Positions 47,861 through 55,396 of a stretch of DNA of 58,694 nt are shown one piece after another. The notes beneath the pieces are model-generated. The model made no database searches, was not told the DNA's origin, and saw only the letters and a program-made list of their open reading frames with translations. The stretch is from DATEOR01 sp046734455. GTDB taxonomy: Bacteria > Actinomycetota > Thermoleophilia > Gaiellales > Gaiellaceae. How positions within the stretch are numbered: the first letter of the stretch is position 1; the number at the start of each line of letters is the position of its first letter. Location: positions 1 to 58,694 of the forward strand of contig JBKPRJ010000001.1 in assembly GCA_046734455.1 (NCBI GenBank), written 5' to 3'. Made by a program: the position numbers and the translations under genes.

Positions 47861-48589
47861 GTGAGACGAATGCTGCTCGTCTCGATGCTGCTCGCCGCGG
47901 TCGTGGCCCTCGCGCCGTCGGCTGCATCGGCAGCGCTCACGGCCACCCAGATCCGGATCGGCAACCACCCTGCCTTCGTCCGCGTCGTGGTCGACTTCAC
48001 GGGCGGCACGCTCCATCGGAACGACGTCGAGTCGCCCGATCCCCTGCCGTTCGACGGCCGCGCCCGGGTCCGCGTCACCGACGCCGGTATCCACACGAGC
48101 GCGGGAGCGGTGACCGACCAGCGCGTCACCGCCCGCATCAGGCAGGGCTCCGGATTCCTCGTCCTCAAGCTCTCCGCGAGAAAACACCGCTTCAAGTACC
48201 TCGAGCACGGCGTTCTGCACTCGCCGGAGCGGCTCGTCGTCGACCTTTGGAAGGCCCGCCCTCCGCGTCCGGCGGCGGAGTTTCCGACGGCTCCGCAGGG
48301 CGGCTGTCTGACGATCGACCAGGTGACTCAGTCGCCGGGCCAGGTCGTCGTCCGCGGGACCGAGAGCGACCTCTTCGAGCACATGTTCCAGGCCGACCTG
48401 CGAAACAGGCGCGGCACGATGATCGCCATGCGCCCCGTGACGGCGACCAGCGGGAACTGGCACCGGACTCTCGCCTACGGCGTCACCCGGGAGCAGGCGG
48501 GCACCCTCGAGGCGGTCGACTTCTCCGAGCAGGACGGATCGCTCAGCTGCATCGCGCAGGTCCGCGTGACTCTCGAGCCCGGCCCGTAG
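47861..48589 (+). CDS. Secreted AMIN-like/Gmad2-domain protein
   Basis: A 242-residue exported protein. Signal peptide MLLVSMLLAAVVALAPSAAS, then an AMIN-like beta domain (TATQIRIGNHPAFVRVVVDF and a later RFKYLEHGVL ... ERLVVDLWK) of about 110 residues, then a Gmad2-like immunoglobulin fold (SPGQVVVRGTESDLFEHMF ... DFSEQDGSLSCIAQV). Such proteins tend to bind peptidoglycan. GTG 47861 is chosen so that the signal peptide starts properly (VRRMLLVSM); an in-frame GTG at 47816 overlaps the GH3 gene. It stands just upstream of VanW. Confidence 0.8.
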   Translation: MRRMLLVSMLLAAVVALAPSAASAALTATQIRIGNHPAFVRVVVDFTGGTLHRNDVESPDPLPFDGRARVRVTDAGIHTSAGAVTDQRVTARIRQGSGFLVLKLSARKHRFKYLEHGVLHSPERLVVDLWKARPPRPAAEFPTAPQGGCLTIDQVTQSPGQVVVRGTESDLFEHMFQADLRNRRGTMIAMRPVTATSGNWHRTLAYGVTREQAGTLEAVDFSEQDGSLSCIAQVRVTLEPGP

Positions 48590-48615
48590 CGCTCGGGCCG
48601 CCTCACGACGGTTGG

Positions 48616-48621
48616 TAAAGT
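48616..48621 (+). promoter_or_regulatory. Putative -10 box (TAAAGT) of the VanW gene
   Basis: TAAAGT is 11 bases before ATG 48633, so any 5' leader would be only about four bases long; no ribosome site is present. Confidence 0.35.
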
Positions 48622-48632
48622 CGAACCCTTCG

Positions 48633-50504
48633 ATGAGGGCGGAGGCCGGCGTCGGTTCGGTCCGAAAGGGCAGGAGGTCCCGTGCCCGACGGGACCGTTT
48701 CGGGGTGGTCCAGCGCCATTGGAAGGCCGTGCTGGCCGCTATCGGCGTCCTCCTCTTCGGCGTCCTCGTCGTGGGGTTTGCCTATTCGGGCTCCGCGGAC
48801 AGAGTCGCCGGCGGCGTGACGGTCTCCGGGCAGGACGTGGGCGGTCTCTCTTCCGCTCAGGCGGAGAGCAAGCTCGCCGCGCGTGCACACACGCTCTACA
48901 CCGAGCAGGTGGTCTTCACGGGAGCCGGGCGCAGGTGGTCGATCGCGCCGGCGCAGCTCGCCGTGGAGGGTGACTGGAACGCGGCCGCGGCCGAGGCTCT
49001 CGACCGCGCGGACGGTCCCGTCCCGATCCGGGGGTTCGAGCGCCTCAAGCTTCGCTTCTTCGGCTCCGACGTCGAGCCGCCGGCCACTGCCGACCAGGGA
49101 GCCCTCGACCGCCAGCTACGCGTGATCGCGAAGCAGGTGGAGGTCGACGGACGCGAGGCGGCGATCGTCCTTCGGAACGGCCAGCCCGTCGTCATCCCCG
49201 GCGAGCCCAGCCGCAGCCTCGAAGCGCAGGCGGCCGCCGAGACGATGGTCTCCGCCCTCGCGGCACTCGAGCGGCCGGGGCCGGTTGCGCTCCCGATCAA
49301 GGTCACACCGCCGGAGGTCGGAAGAGACGCCCTCGCCGCGGTCGCCCAGCAGGTTCGGACGGCCCTTTCCGGCCCGGTCGTCTTCGCCTACAAAGACGTC
49401 CACCTCACGGTCACACCGGAGCAGATCGCCTCCTTCCTGGAGCTCCCCCACGACGGCCAGCGCGAGCTCAAGATCGGCGGCCCCGAGGCGAAGGAGTACT
49501 TCGACAACCTGAGTGACGCGGTTGCCCGCGCGCCGCGCGAGGTCGACTTCAGCGTCGACGACGCGGGGAAGGCGCATGTGATCCCTTCGCGCGACGGCCG
49601 CAAGCTCGACGTCGAGGCCTCCGAGAAGGCGCTTCTCGCGGCGGCGTTGCGCACGGTCGACCGCACGGCCCAGCTCGTCGTCGTCCCGGCCGAGCCGAAG
49701 CTCTCGACCGAGCGCGCGAAGGCACTCGGCATCACGGGCCTCGTCGGGCGCTACACGACCTTCTACGGCGGGGACGCGAACCGCATCCACAACGTCCAGC
49801 TCGTCGCGAGGCTGATCGACCGGCACATGATCGCGCCGCACTCGACCTTCTCCTTCAACAAGACCACCGGCGAGCGAAATGCCGCCCAGGGCTTCCTGGA
49901 GGCGCCGGTGATCATCAACGGCGAGCTCAAGACCGGGCTGGGCGGCGGCGTCTGCCAGGTCTCGACGACCGTGTTCAACGCGGCGTTCGAGGCCGGCCTT
50001 CCCATCACGTCCCGGACGAACCACGCGCTCTACATCGACCACTACCCGCTCGGCCGCGACGCGACGGTCAACTACCCGGACACCGACCTCACCTTCCAGA
50101 ACGACTCCGACCACTGGATCCTGCTGCGCACGATCGTCGGCTCGTCCTCTCTGACGGTGCGCCTCTTCGGAACGCCGCTCCACCGGCGGGTGGAGACGCA
50201 GACGTCACAGCTCAAGGAGACCGGCCCGCCGCCCGTCGAGCGCAAGCCCAACTCGCACCTCTACGTCGGCCAGAAGGTCGTCGAGGAGTACGGCCAGCCC
50301 TCGCGCTCGGTCTCGGTGCGCCGGCTCGTCTACGACGCGAAGGGCAAGCTCCTCTTCGACACGACGTGGTACTCGAACTACGCCGCCGAGCCGAAGATCG
50401 TCCGCGTGGGGACGAAGCCTGTGCCCCTGGAGTCCACCACGACGAAGGCCACGGATACCGGGACGACGACCGAAAAGGGCGGCGGCACGACCACCGGGCA
50501 CTAG
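48633..50504 (+). CDS. VanW-family protein with peptidoglycan-binding repeats
   Basis: A 623-residue membrane-anchored exported protein. Basic N-terminus (RKGRRSRARRDR), a transmembrane helix AVLAAIGVLLFGVLVVGFAYS, a type 4 peptidoglycan-binding region in about 55-330 with two repeats, then the VanW domain with GRYTTFYGGDANRIHNVQL, APHSTFSFNKTTGERN, GLGGGVCQVSTTVFNAAF and DHYPLGRDATV, and a G5-like part before a Thr/Lys-rich tail. VanW proteins are associated with glycopeptide resistance and wall modification but are not biochemically defined. ATG 48633; TTG 48612 is possible. Overlaps the thioesterase stop by 4 bp. Confidence 0.92.
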   Translation: MRAEAGVGSVRKGRRSRARRDRFGVVQRHWKAVLAAIGVLLFGVLVVGFAYSGSADRVAGGVTVSGQDVGGLSSAQAESKLAARAHTLYTEQVVFTGAGRRWSIAPAQLAVEGDWNAAAAEALDRADGPVPIRGFERLKLRFFGSDVEPPATADQGALDRQLRVIAKQVEVDGREAAIVLRNGQPVVIPGEPSRSLEAQAAAETMVSALAALERPGPVALPIKVTPPEVGRDALAAVAQQVRTALSGPVVFAYKDVHLTVTPEQIASFLELPHDGQRELKIGGPEAKEYFDNLSDAVARAPREVDFSVDDAGKAHVIPSRDGRKLDVEASEKALLAAALRTVDRTAQLVVVPAEPKLSTERAKALGITGLVGRYTTFYGGDANRIHNVQLVARLIDRHMIAPHSTFSFNKTTGERNAAQGFLEAPVIINGELKTGLGGGVCQVSTTVFNAAFEAGLPITSRTNHALYIDHYPLGRDATVNYPDTDLTFQNDSDHWILLRTIVGSSSLTVRLFGTPLHRRVETQTSQLKETGPPPVERKPNSHLYVGQKVVEEYGQPSRSVSVRRLVYDAKGKLLFDTTWYSNYAAEPKIVRVGTKPVPLESTTTKATDTGTTTEKGGGTTTGH

Positions 50505-50923
50505 CCGCGTTCGGCGTCTTCGATTCCGGCCGCCAGCCAGGCGGGCATCCGCGTGGGACGGAGCGTCGTCGCGTCGACGCAGGCGTGGCCCGTCCAGCCC
50601 TCTGCGATCTTCGCATGCGGCTCGTTCAGCCGCTCGAGCACGTATTCGAAGTGGAAGCGGGCGCCTCGCATGTGCGTGACGCGGGTGTGGATCCGTAGCT
50701 CGTCGTCGAAGCCGCACGGGGCGAGATAGCGAACGTGGGCCTCGATCGTGAGCGCCTCGACGCCCTGCTCGATCATGCCGCGGTAGCCGCCCGGAAAGCG
50801 GGCCAGGTACGTGACGCGCGCGACCTCGAACCAGTTCAGGTAGACGGCGTTGTTCGCGATCCCCTGCGCGTCCGTCTCGCTGAAGCGGACGCGCAGATCG
50901 ACGGAGAAGTGGTAGCCGTCCAT
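50501..50923 (-). CDS. Acyl-CoA thioesterase (YbgC/FadM, 4-HBT hotdog fold)
   Basis: A 140-residue hotdog-fold thioesterase. The catalytic Asp is in RVRFSETDAQGIANNAVYLNW in two blocks, followed by the central helix YLARFPGGYRGM and the strands LTIEAHVRYLAPCGFDDEL. It hydrolyses acyl-CoA or 4-hydroxybenzoyl-CoA-type thioesters. ATG 50923 has a GGCCCGG context with no clear ribosome site. Divergent from the DUF4349 lipoprotein with a 59-bp gap. The last residues are GIEDAERG. Confidence 0.88.
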   Translation of the reverse strand: MDGYHFSVDLRVRFSETDAQGIANNAVYLNWFEVARVTYLARFPGGYRGMIEQGVEALTIEAHVRYLAPCGFDDELRIHTRVTHMRGARFHFEYVLERLNEPHAKIAEGWTGHACVDATTLRPTRMPAWLAAGIEDAERG

Positions 50924-50982
50924 GGGCCGGGAACTTTCTCAGGCCGCCTGGTGTCGAAGCAAGAGTCACCAAGGAGGCAGAC

Positions 50983-51861
50983 ATGAAGAAGCTGGCCTTG
51001 CTCATCCCGTTGGTACTCGCATTGATCCTCTCCGCGTGCAGCGCCGGGGGCGGCGATGAAAGCGCTGCCGGCGGCACCGGCGGAGGAGGCGACTTCGCCG
51101 AAGGCTCCGCGGAGCCGAGCGGGGGAGGCGGCTCCAAGGCCAACGACCGCCGGCTTGTCTCTTCGGGACAGCAGTCCGCGGTGCCGCAGGTGGGGCCGCA
51201 GATCATCCAAACGGCCAACCTCCGGCTCTCGATCGCGCACGGGAGCTTCGACGACAAGGTCGACGACGTTCACGCGATCGTCGATTCCTACAGCGGGTTC
51301 GTCGTCAACTCGACGGCCTCGCAGGGGAGTGACAAGCGGCTCGTGGAGGGCTCGCTCGACCTCCGCATTCCCGCAGACAGCTATGACGAGGCACTCGCCA
51401 GGCTCCGGCAGCTCGGCCAGGTCGAGGCGCTCGAGGAGAGCGGCCAGGACGTCTCGCAGGAGTTCGTCGACCTGAATGCGCGGATCCGGCAGCTTCGGGC
51501 GGTCGAGGCCCAGCTCCTCGACCTGCTTCAGCAGGCGAACAACGTGCCCGCCGCGCTCGCCGTCCAGAATGAGCTGTCGCAGGTGCAGCTCGACCTCGAG
51601 CAGGCGCGCGGACGGCTCCAGTACCTCGACAACCGCGTCTCGTACGCAACGATCTCGCTTGCCATGCACGAGGCCGGCGCCGTCGCCCCCAAGGGCGGCG
51701 GGTTCAGCATCGTCGACGCGTGGGCGACCGCGGGATCGGCGTTCCTCACCGTCGTCGGCTGGATCTTCGTCGGAATCGCCGTCGCCGCGCCCGTCCTGGT
51801 GCTGCTCGGTCTCGCGCTCCTTGCCGGCCGGGAGCTGCGCAAACGCTTCGCTCACGCTTAG
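50983..51861 (+). CDS. DUF4349-domain lipoprotein
   Basis: A 292-residue lipoprotein. Signal peptide with a lipobox at LALILSAC (Cys about 19), a Gly/Ser-rich linker, then the DUF4349 domain: QIIQTANLRLSIAHGSFDDK, GFVVNSTAS, DLRIPADSYDEALARL, a coiled-coil segment (VDLNARIRQLRAVEAQLLDL) and NRVSYATISLAM. A C-terminal transmembrane helix (FVGIAVAAPVLVLLGLALLAGRELRK) ends the protein, so it is anchored at both ends. An AAGGAGG site stands just before ATG 50983. Function unknown; possibly a mechanosensing or wall-associated lipoprotein. Confidence 0.92.
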   Translation: MKKLALLIPLVLALILSACSAGGGDESAAGGTGGGGDFAEGSAEPSGGGGSKANDRRLVSSGQQSAVPQVGPQIIQTANLRLSIAHGSFDDKVDDVHAIVDSYSGFVVNSTASQGSDKRLVEGSLDLRIPADSYDEALARLRQLGQVEALEESGQDVSQEFVDLNARIRQLRAVEAQLLDLLQQANNVPAALAVQNELSQVQLDLEQARGRLQYLDNRVSYATISLAMHEAGAVAPKGGGFSIVDAWATAGSAFLTVVGWIFVGIAVAAPVLVLLGLALLAGRELRKRFAHA

Positions 51862-51912
51862 CCGGAGAGCCGGTGCGGGTAAGGTCCCTTCGAAACCGAA
51901 CGGAGGGATCGC

Positions 51913-52371
51913 ATGGCAAGCAAGAAGCCGGACAACGGCGGCGGGACGCTCAACCGGCTTGCCGGACGCGGCGAGGAGGCCGTCACCAAGCTCGTCGAAG
52001 AGCTGAGCAAGAACCCGCGCGTGACCGACGCGCTGAGCAGGGTCATGGACGCGAAGACCCGGATCGACCAGAGCGCCCGCGGCGCCGTCGCCCAGGCGGG
52101 TCTCGCGGCTGCCGACGAGCTCAAGGACCTGCGTAAGCAGATCGAGCGGCTCGAGCGCCGGCTCGCGAAGCTCGAGACGTCCGAGGCGAAGCCCGAGACG
52201 TCCGAGGCGAGGGCCGCTGCCAAGAAGACGACTGCGAAGAAGTCCGAGACGAAAAAGACGCCGACGGCGAAGAAGGCGACCACGGCGAAGAAGCCGGCGG
52301 GCAAGGCTCCGTCTCCGCCGCCCGGCCGCGCCATCGGCGGCGGCTCCGGCCGCGGCTCGAGCGCCTCTTAG
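51913..52371 (+). CDS. Histone H1-like Lys/Ala-rich tailed protein
   Basis: A 152-residue soluble protein. The N-terminal half is helical, with a coiled-coil core AADELKDLRKQIERLERRL and an upstream helix around GRGEEAVTKLVEELSKN. The C-terminal 60 residues are Lys/Ala/Thr-rich (repeats of KKTxAKK), like histone H1 or bacterial HU-tail and PHA-granule proteins, and would bind DNA or polyanions. A CGGAGGG site stands before ATG 51913. Two direct repeats of SEAKPETSEA occur at residues near 96. The role is inferred from composition alone. Confidence 0.75.
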   Translation: MASKKPDNGGGTLNRLAGRGEEAVTKLVEELSKNPRVTDALSRVMDAKTRIDQSARGAVAQAGLAAADELKDLRKQIERLERRLAKLETSEAKPETSEARAAAKKTTAKKSETKKTPTAKKATTAKKPAGKAPSPPPGRAIGGGSGRGSSAS

Positions 52372-53285
52372 CCGGGCACCCGCAGGCGCAGCGCGTCCGG
52401 CACGACCTGGAAGGCGGCCGGCGTCGTCCCGGGCTGCTCGCCGTCGAGCTCGATCGGAAGCGGCGTCTGGGCGTCGACGCGAACCGTGCTCCCGCGCAGC
52501 TCCTCCGCCTTGGGATGCGGGAGGTGCGTGCCGCGGTAGATCTTCGGCAGCGTCTGCACGAGGTCGCGCTTGGTCACGTCGCCGATCAGAAGGACGTCGA
52601 AGAGGCCGTCGTCCGGCTTGGCGTTCGGCGTCATGTGCATCCCGCCGCCCAGCCACTCGCAATTCGCGACGATGACGTCGAGCATGCTGCCCTCGCGGTG
52701 CTCCTCGTCGACGTCGATCGAGACCTGGACGTTCTTCCACCGGGCAAACACCGCGAGCGTCGCCCAGAGGAACGACGCCTTGCCTCCCAGTGCCTTCGAG
52801 GTCGAGTTCGCGCGCATGGCGACGGCGCCGCTCATCCCGGCGCTCGCGATGTTGGCGAAGAAGGAGGTCTGCTCCGAGCCGTCCCAGGCGCGGTAGGAGA
52901 CCTGGCCCGCGTCGATCGATCGCACCGCGCCGTCCCGCGCGAGGGCGATCGCCCGGTCGAGGTTCGTCGAAATCCGGAAGGTGCGGACGAAGTCGGTGCC
53001 CGTCCCGCGCGGGATGACCGCGAGCTCGACCTCCTTTCCCGCGCCCGCCCGCAACAGGCCGTTCACGGCTTCGTTGACGGTGCCGTCGCCGCCGACGACG
53101 ACGACCTTCTTCGCCCCCATCCCGGCCGCGCGCTCGGCCACCTTCGCGATCCCGCCGGGCCCCTCGCTCAGGAGCGTTTCGCCTTCGAGACCCGCCGCCG
53201 CCGCGCGGTGTGCGATCTCGGGCCAGGCTCCCCGCGTGGAGCCGTTCGCCGAGGCGGGGTTGACCAGGAAGACGGTCTCGCTCAA
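52368..53285 (-). CDS. Diacylglycerol/sphingosine kinase-family lipid kinase (YegS-like)
   Basis: A 305-residue lipid kinase. ATP-site motif VVVGGDGTVNEAVNGLLRAG (about 60-80), family loops VNPASANGST and LAVIPRGTGTDFVRTF, and YGTG-type strands; the C-terminal half has SIDAGQVSYR and ELRGSTVRVD. TTG 53285 overlaps the TGA of the phosphorylase gene (TTGA). The lipid substrate is unknown; actinobacterial members act on diacylglycerol or on lipids of phosphatidylinositol mannoside metabolism. The gene stops 4 bp into the histone-like gene's end. Confidence 0.92.
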   Translation of the reverse strand: MSETVFLVNPASANGSTRGAWPEIAHRAAAAGLEGETLLSEGPGGIAKVAERAAGMGAKKVVVVGGDGTVNEAVNGLLRAGAGKEVELAVIPRGTGTDFVRTFRISTNLDRAIALARDGAVRSIDAGQVSYRAWDGSEQTSFFANIASAGMSGAVAMRANSTSKALGGKASFLWATLAVFARWKNVQVSIDVDEEHREGSMLDVIVANCEWLGGGMHMTPNAKPDDGLFDVLLIGDVTKRDLVQTLPKIYRGTHLPHPKAEELRGSTVRVDAQTPLPIELDGEQPGTTPAAFQVVPDALRLRVPG

Positions 53286-53992
53286 CCGGCCGTGACCGTG
53301 CCGAGCGCGAGCTCGGTCATCTGGTCGACCGCCGCCTTCATCTCCTCGTCCGAGATGCGCACGAACTCCCCTTCGACGACGACGTCGCTGACCGTCAGGA
53401 GGCAGCCCGCCTTGAACCCGCGCAGGGCGCCGAGCGTGAAGAGCACGGCAGCCTCCATCTCGACCGCGAGCACCCCCCGGTCGGACCAGCGCTTGGCCCT
53501 GTCCTTGTCGGGGTCGTAGAAGATGTCGCTCGAGACGATCGGGCCGACGCGGACGGGCTTGCCGAGCTCCTTGGCCGCGTGGACGGCGCCGTGCACGAGC
53601 TCCCAGTCGGCCGTCGGCGTATGCGCCTCGCCTGCCAGGTAGTGGACTGCGGTCGAGTCCTGCGGGATCGCCGAGACCGCGACGATGAGGTCGCCGAGCT
53701 TCAGGTCGGGCTGGAGCCCGCCGCAGGTGCCGATCCTGAGGATGCGCTTCACGCCGAGCATGACGAGCTCCTCGATCACGATCGCGGCGGAAGGGCAGCC
53801 CATCCCCGTGGACTGCACCGAGACCGGCTTGCCGTTGAAGGTGCCGGTGTAACCGAGCATCCCGCGCTCCCAGTTCTTCTGCTCGGCGTCTTCGAGGAAG
53901 TTCTCGGCGATGTACTTCGCGCGGAGAGGGTCGCCGGGAACGAGGCAGGCCTCGGCGTAGTCACCTTTTTCGGCTCTGACATGTATGGGCAT
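53282..53992 (-). CDS. DeoD-type purine-nucleoside/uridine phosphorylase
   Basis: A 236-residue nucleoside phosphorylase of the hexameric NP-I family. Seen: the phosphate-site CLVPGDPLRAKYIA, RGMLGYTGTFNGKPVSVQSTGMGCPSA in two blocks, RILRIGTCGGLQ, the catalytic acid in TVSDVVVEGE, and the substrate loop VEMEAAVLF. The DeoD subgroup prefers purine nucleosides. ATG 53992 is chosen since the conserved MPIHVRAEKGDYAEA starts there; TTG 54013 is possible. The 20-bp gap to the divergent GNAT gene carries possible overlapping -10 boxes. Confidence 0.93.
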   Translation of the reverse strand: MPIHVRAEKGDYAEACLVPGDPLRAKYIAENFLEDAEQKNWERGMLGYTGTFNGKPVSVQSTGMGCPSAAIVIEELVMLGVKRILRIGTCGGLQPDLKLGDLIVAVSAIPQDSTAVHYLAGEAHTPTADWELVHGAVHAAKELGKPVRVGPIVSSDIFYDPDKDRAKRWSDRGVLAVEMEAAVLFTLGALRGFKAGCLLTVSDVVVEGEFVRISDEEMKAAVDQMTELALGTVTAG

Positions 53993-53996
53993 GCTG

Positions 53997-54004
53997 GTTA
54001 TCGT
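53997..54004. promoter_or_regulatory. Possible divergent promoter between GNAT and phosphorylase genes
   Basis: Plus strand TATCGT (53999-54004) is eight bases before ATG 54013; minus strand GATAAC (54002-53997) is four bases before ATG 53992. The minus box is weak and close, so only the plus-strand assignment is plausible. Confidence 0.3.
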
Positions 54005-54012
54005 CCCCGGCA

Positions 54013-54798
54013 ATGCCGCGCCTGGTCAAGCGGCCTTCGCTCGAGGACATCCTCGAGTTCTGCGCGCGAGAGCCGATCGAGCGGGTCTTTCTCGAGGATG
54101 TCGCGCGCCGCGGCCTCGGCCGTTTCGCCGCGCTGCGCGACGGAGGGGAGCTCGTGGCCGTCTGCCATCTCGGGGCGAACCTCGTTCCCTCCGGCGAAGG
54201 CGCCGGCGCGTTCGCCAAGCTCGCCGCCCGTTCGCGGCCGCGCATGCTGATCGGAGACGAGGAGGCGGTCACGGACCTCTGGGAGGCGGCGCGCGACCAT
54301 CTTCCCGGCGTGCGTGAGGACCGGCCGGGGCAACCGGTCTACGTCCTCGAGGAGAAGCCGCCGGCGGGCGGCTCGGCGCTTCGCCCAGCGAGGCTGGCCG
54401 ATCTCCCGCTCCTCGTTCGCACCTCGGCGGCGGCGTTTCTCGAGGAGGTTGGGATCGACGCCTACGCCCGCGACCCTGCGCTCTTCGAGTGGCGCACGAG
54501 AACGCAGATCGAGGAGGGACGCAGCTGGCTCTGGGAGGAGGACGGGACGGTTTTTTTCAAGGCCGAGGCATCCGCATGGACGGACAACACCGTTCAGCTC
54601 CAGCAGGTGTGGGTCGACCCCTCGATGCGCGGGAAGGGATACGGCAAGCGCGGGCTTGCCGACCTCTGCCGCCTGTTGCTCGCCCGCACGCCCTCCGTCT
54701 GCCTCTTCGTGCGCCCCGAGAACGCGCCCGCAATCGGGCTCTACGAGTCGATCGGGATGCGGCGCGTGGGCGCGTATCGCTCGCTGATCTTCGAATGA
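54013..54798 (+). CDS. DUF4081/GNAT-family N-acetyltransferase
   Basis: A 261-residue protein with an N-terminal DUF4081 domain (about 1-120, EDILEFCAREPIERVFLEDV) and a C-terminal GNAT domain (about 140-261) with the acetyl-CoA loop RGKGYGKRGLADLC in the usual motif A and a terminal NAPAIGLYESIGMRRVGAY. The combination is widespread in actinobacteria and unassigned in substrate. ATG 54013. The gap after it (54799-54893) has only very short frames and no signal I trust. Confidence 0.88.
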   Translation: MPRLVKRPSLEDILEFCAREPIERVFLEDVARRGLGRFAALRDGGELVAVCHLGANLVPSGEGAGAFAKLAARSRPRMLIGDEEAVTDLWEAARDHLPGVREDRPGQPVYVLEEKPPAGGSALRPARLADLPLLVRTSAAAFLEEVGIDAYARDPALFEWRTRTQIEEGRSWLWEEDGTVFFKAEASAWTDNTVQLQQVWVDPSMRGKGYGKRGLADLCRLLLARTPSVCLFVRPENAPAIGLYESIGMRRVGAYRSLIFE

Positions 54799-54893
54799 TG
54801 GTGCTTTGGCGATCGACCACGTCGACCGCCCGTTGGCTGCCGACGGGCGATTTCCCGGCCCACCTGTTCGAGTGATCCAGCTAGAGCTGCCGT

Positions 54894-55367
54894 TTGGCCG
54901 ATGATCCGTCCATCTTGCGGCGAATCGGCGTCATTGCGGCGGCGCTTGTGCTCGTTGCGCTCTCACCCGGCTGCGGCGGCAGCCAGAGCGTGCACGGCCA
55001 CAGCTGTGGTCCCACGGACCAGAAGTTCATCCAGACCGCGTCGACGGACATGCTGGGCCTCGGCCAGCTCAACGCGGACTACCAAAGTGGCGAAGTCGAG
55101 GCGAAGGACGTGTCCCAGCAGGCCTTCGACGCAGCGGTGCGCATCCAGCACACCGATCCGAAGGATCCCTCCCTGAAGACGGCGCAGCGCTACCTGGACG
55201 CGATGTTCCAGGAGTACGGCACCGCGGTCACGATCCAGGCCAAGGGCGGGGACGCCGGCGAGCGGATGTACCGGGCCTACGGGCTGGCCAACTTCGCCCG
55301 CGACGTTCTCACGCAGGCCCAGCCTGCCCTCTTCAAGCGAGGTTGCGATGTCGGACCATTGCTCTGA
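54894..55367 (+). CDS. Hypothetical lipoprotein
   Basis: A 157-residue putative lipoprotein of unknown function. The hydrophobic segment VIAAALVLVALSPGCGG gives a lipobox-like SPGC, then a polar mature part with no recognisable domain; one pair of Cys (GHSCGP, KRGCDV) may form a disulfide. Two TTG starts are possible (54894 or 54915); the second places the positive charges (LRRIG) right before the hydrophobic core and may be correct. The 3' end is 29 bp upstream of tilS. Confidence 0.65.
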   Translation: MADDPSILRRIGVIAAALVLVALSPGCGGSQSVHGHSCGPTDQKFIQTASTDMLGLGQLNADYQSGEVEAKDVSQQAFDAAVRIQHTDPKDPSLKTAQRYLDAMFQEYGTAVTIQAKGGDAGERMYRAYGLANFARDVLTQAQPALFKRGCDVGPLL

Positions 55368-55384
55368 GCGCGACGGCTACGCCG

Positions 55385-55390
55385 TAAAAT
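55385..55390 (+). promoter_or_regulatory. Putative -10 box (TAAAAT) of tilS
   Basis: TAAAAT matches five of six positions of TATAAT and is separated from GTG 55397 by exactly six bases, a clear leaderless arrangement. Confidence 0.5.
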
Positions 55391-55396
55391 TGGTTC

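Noticed and set aside
54795..54875. A 26-codon frame overlapping the GNAT stop (ATGA)
   Set aside because: The overlap is suggestive, but the frame is too short and the sequence shows no bias or pattern beyond chance.
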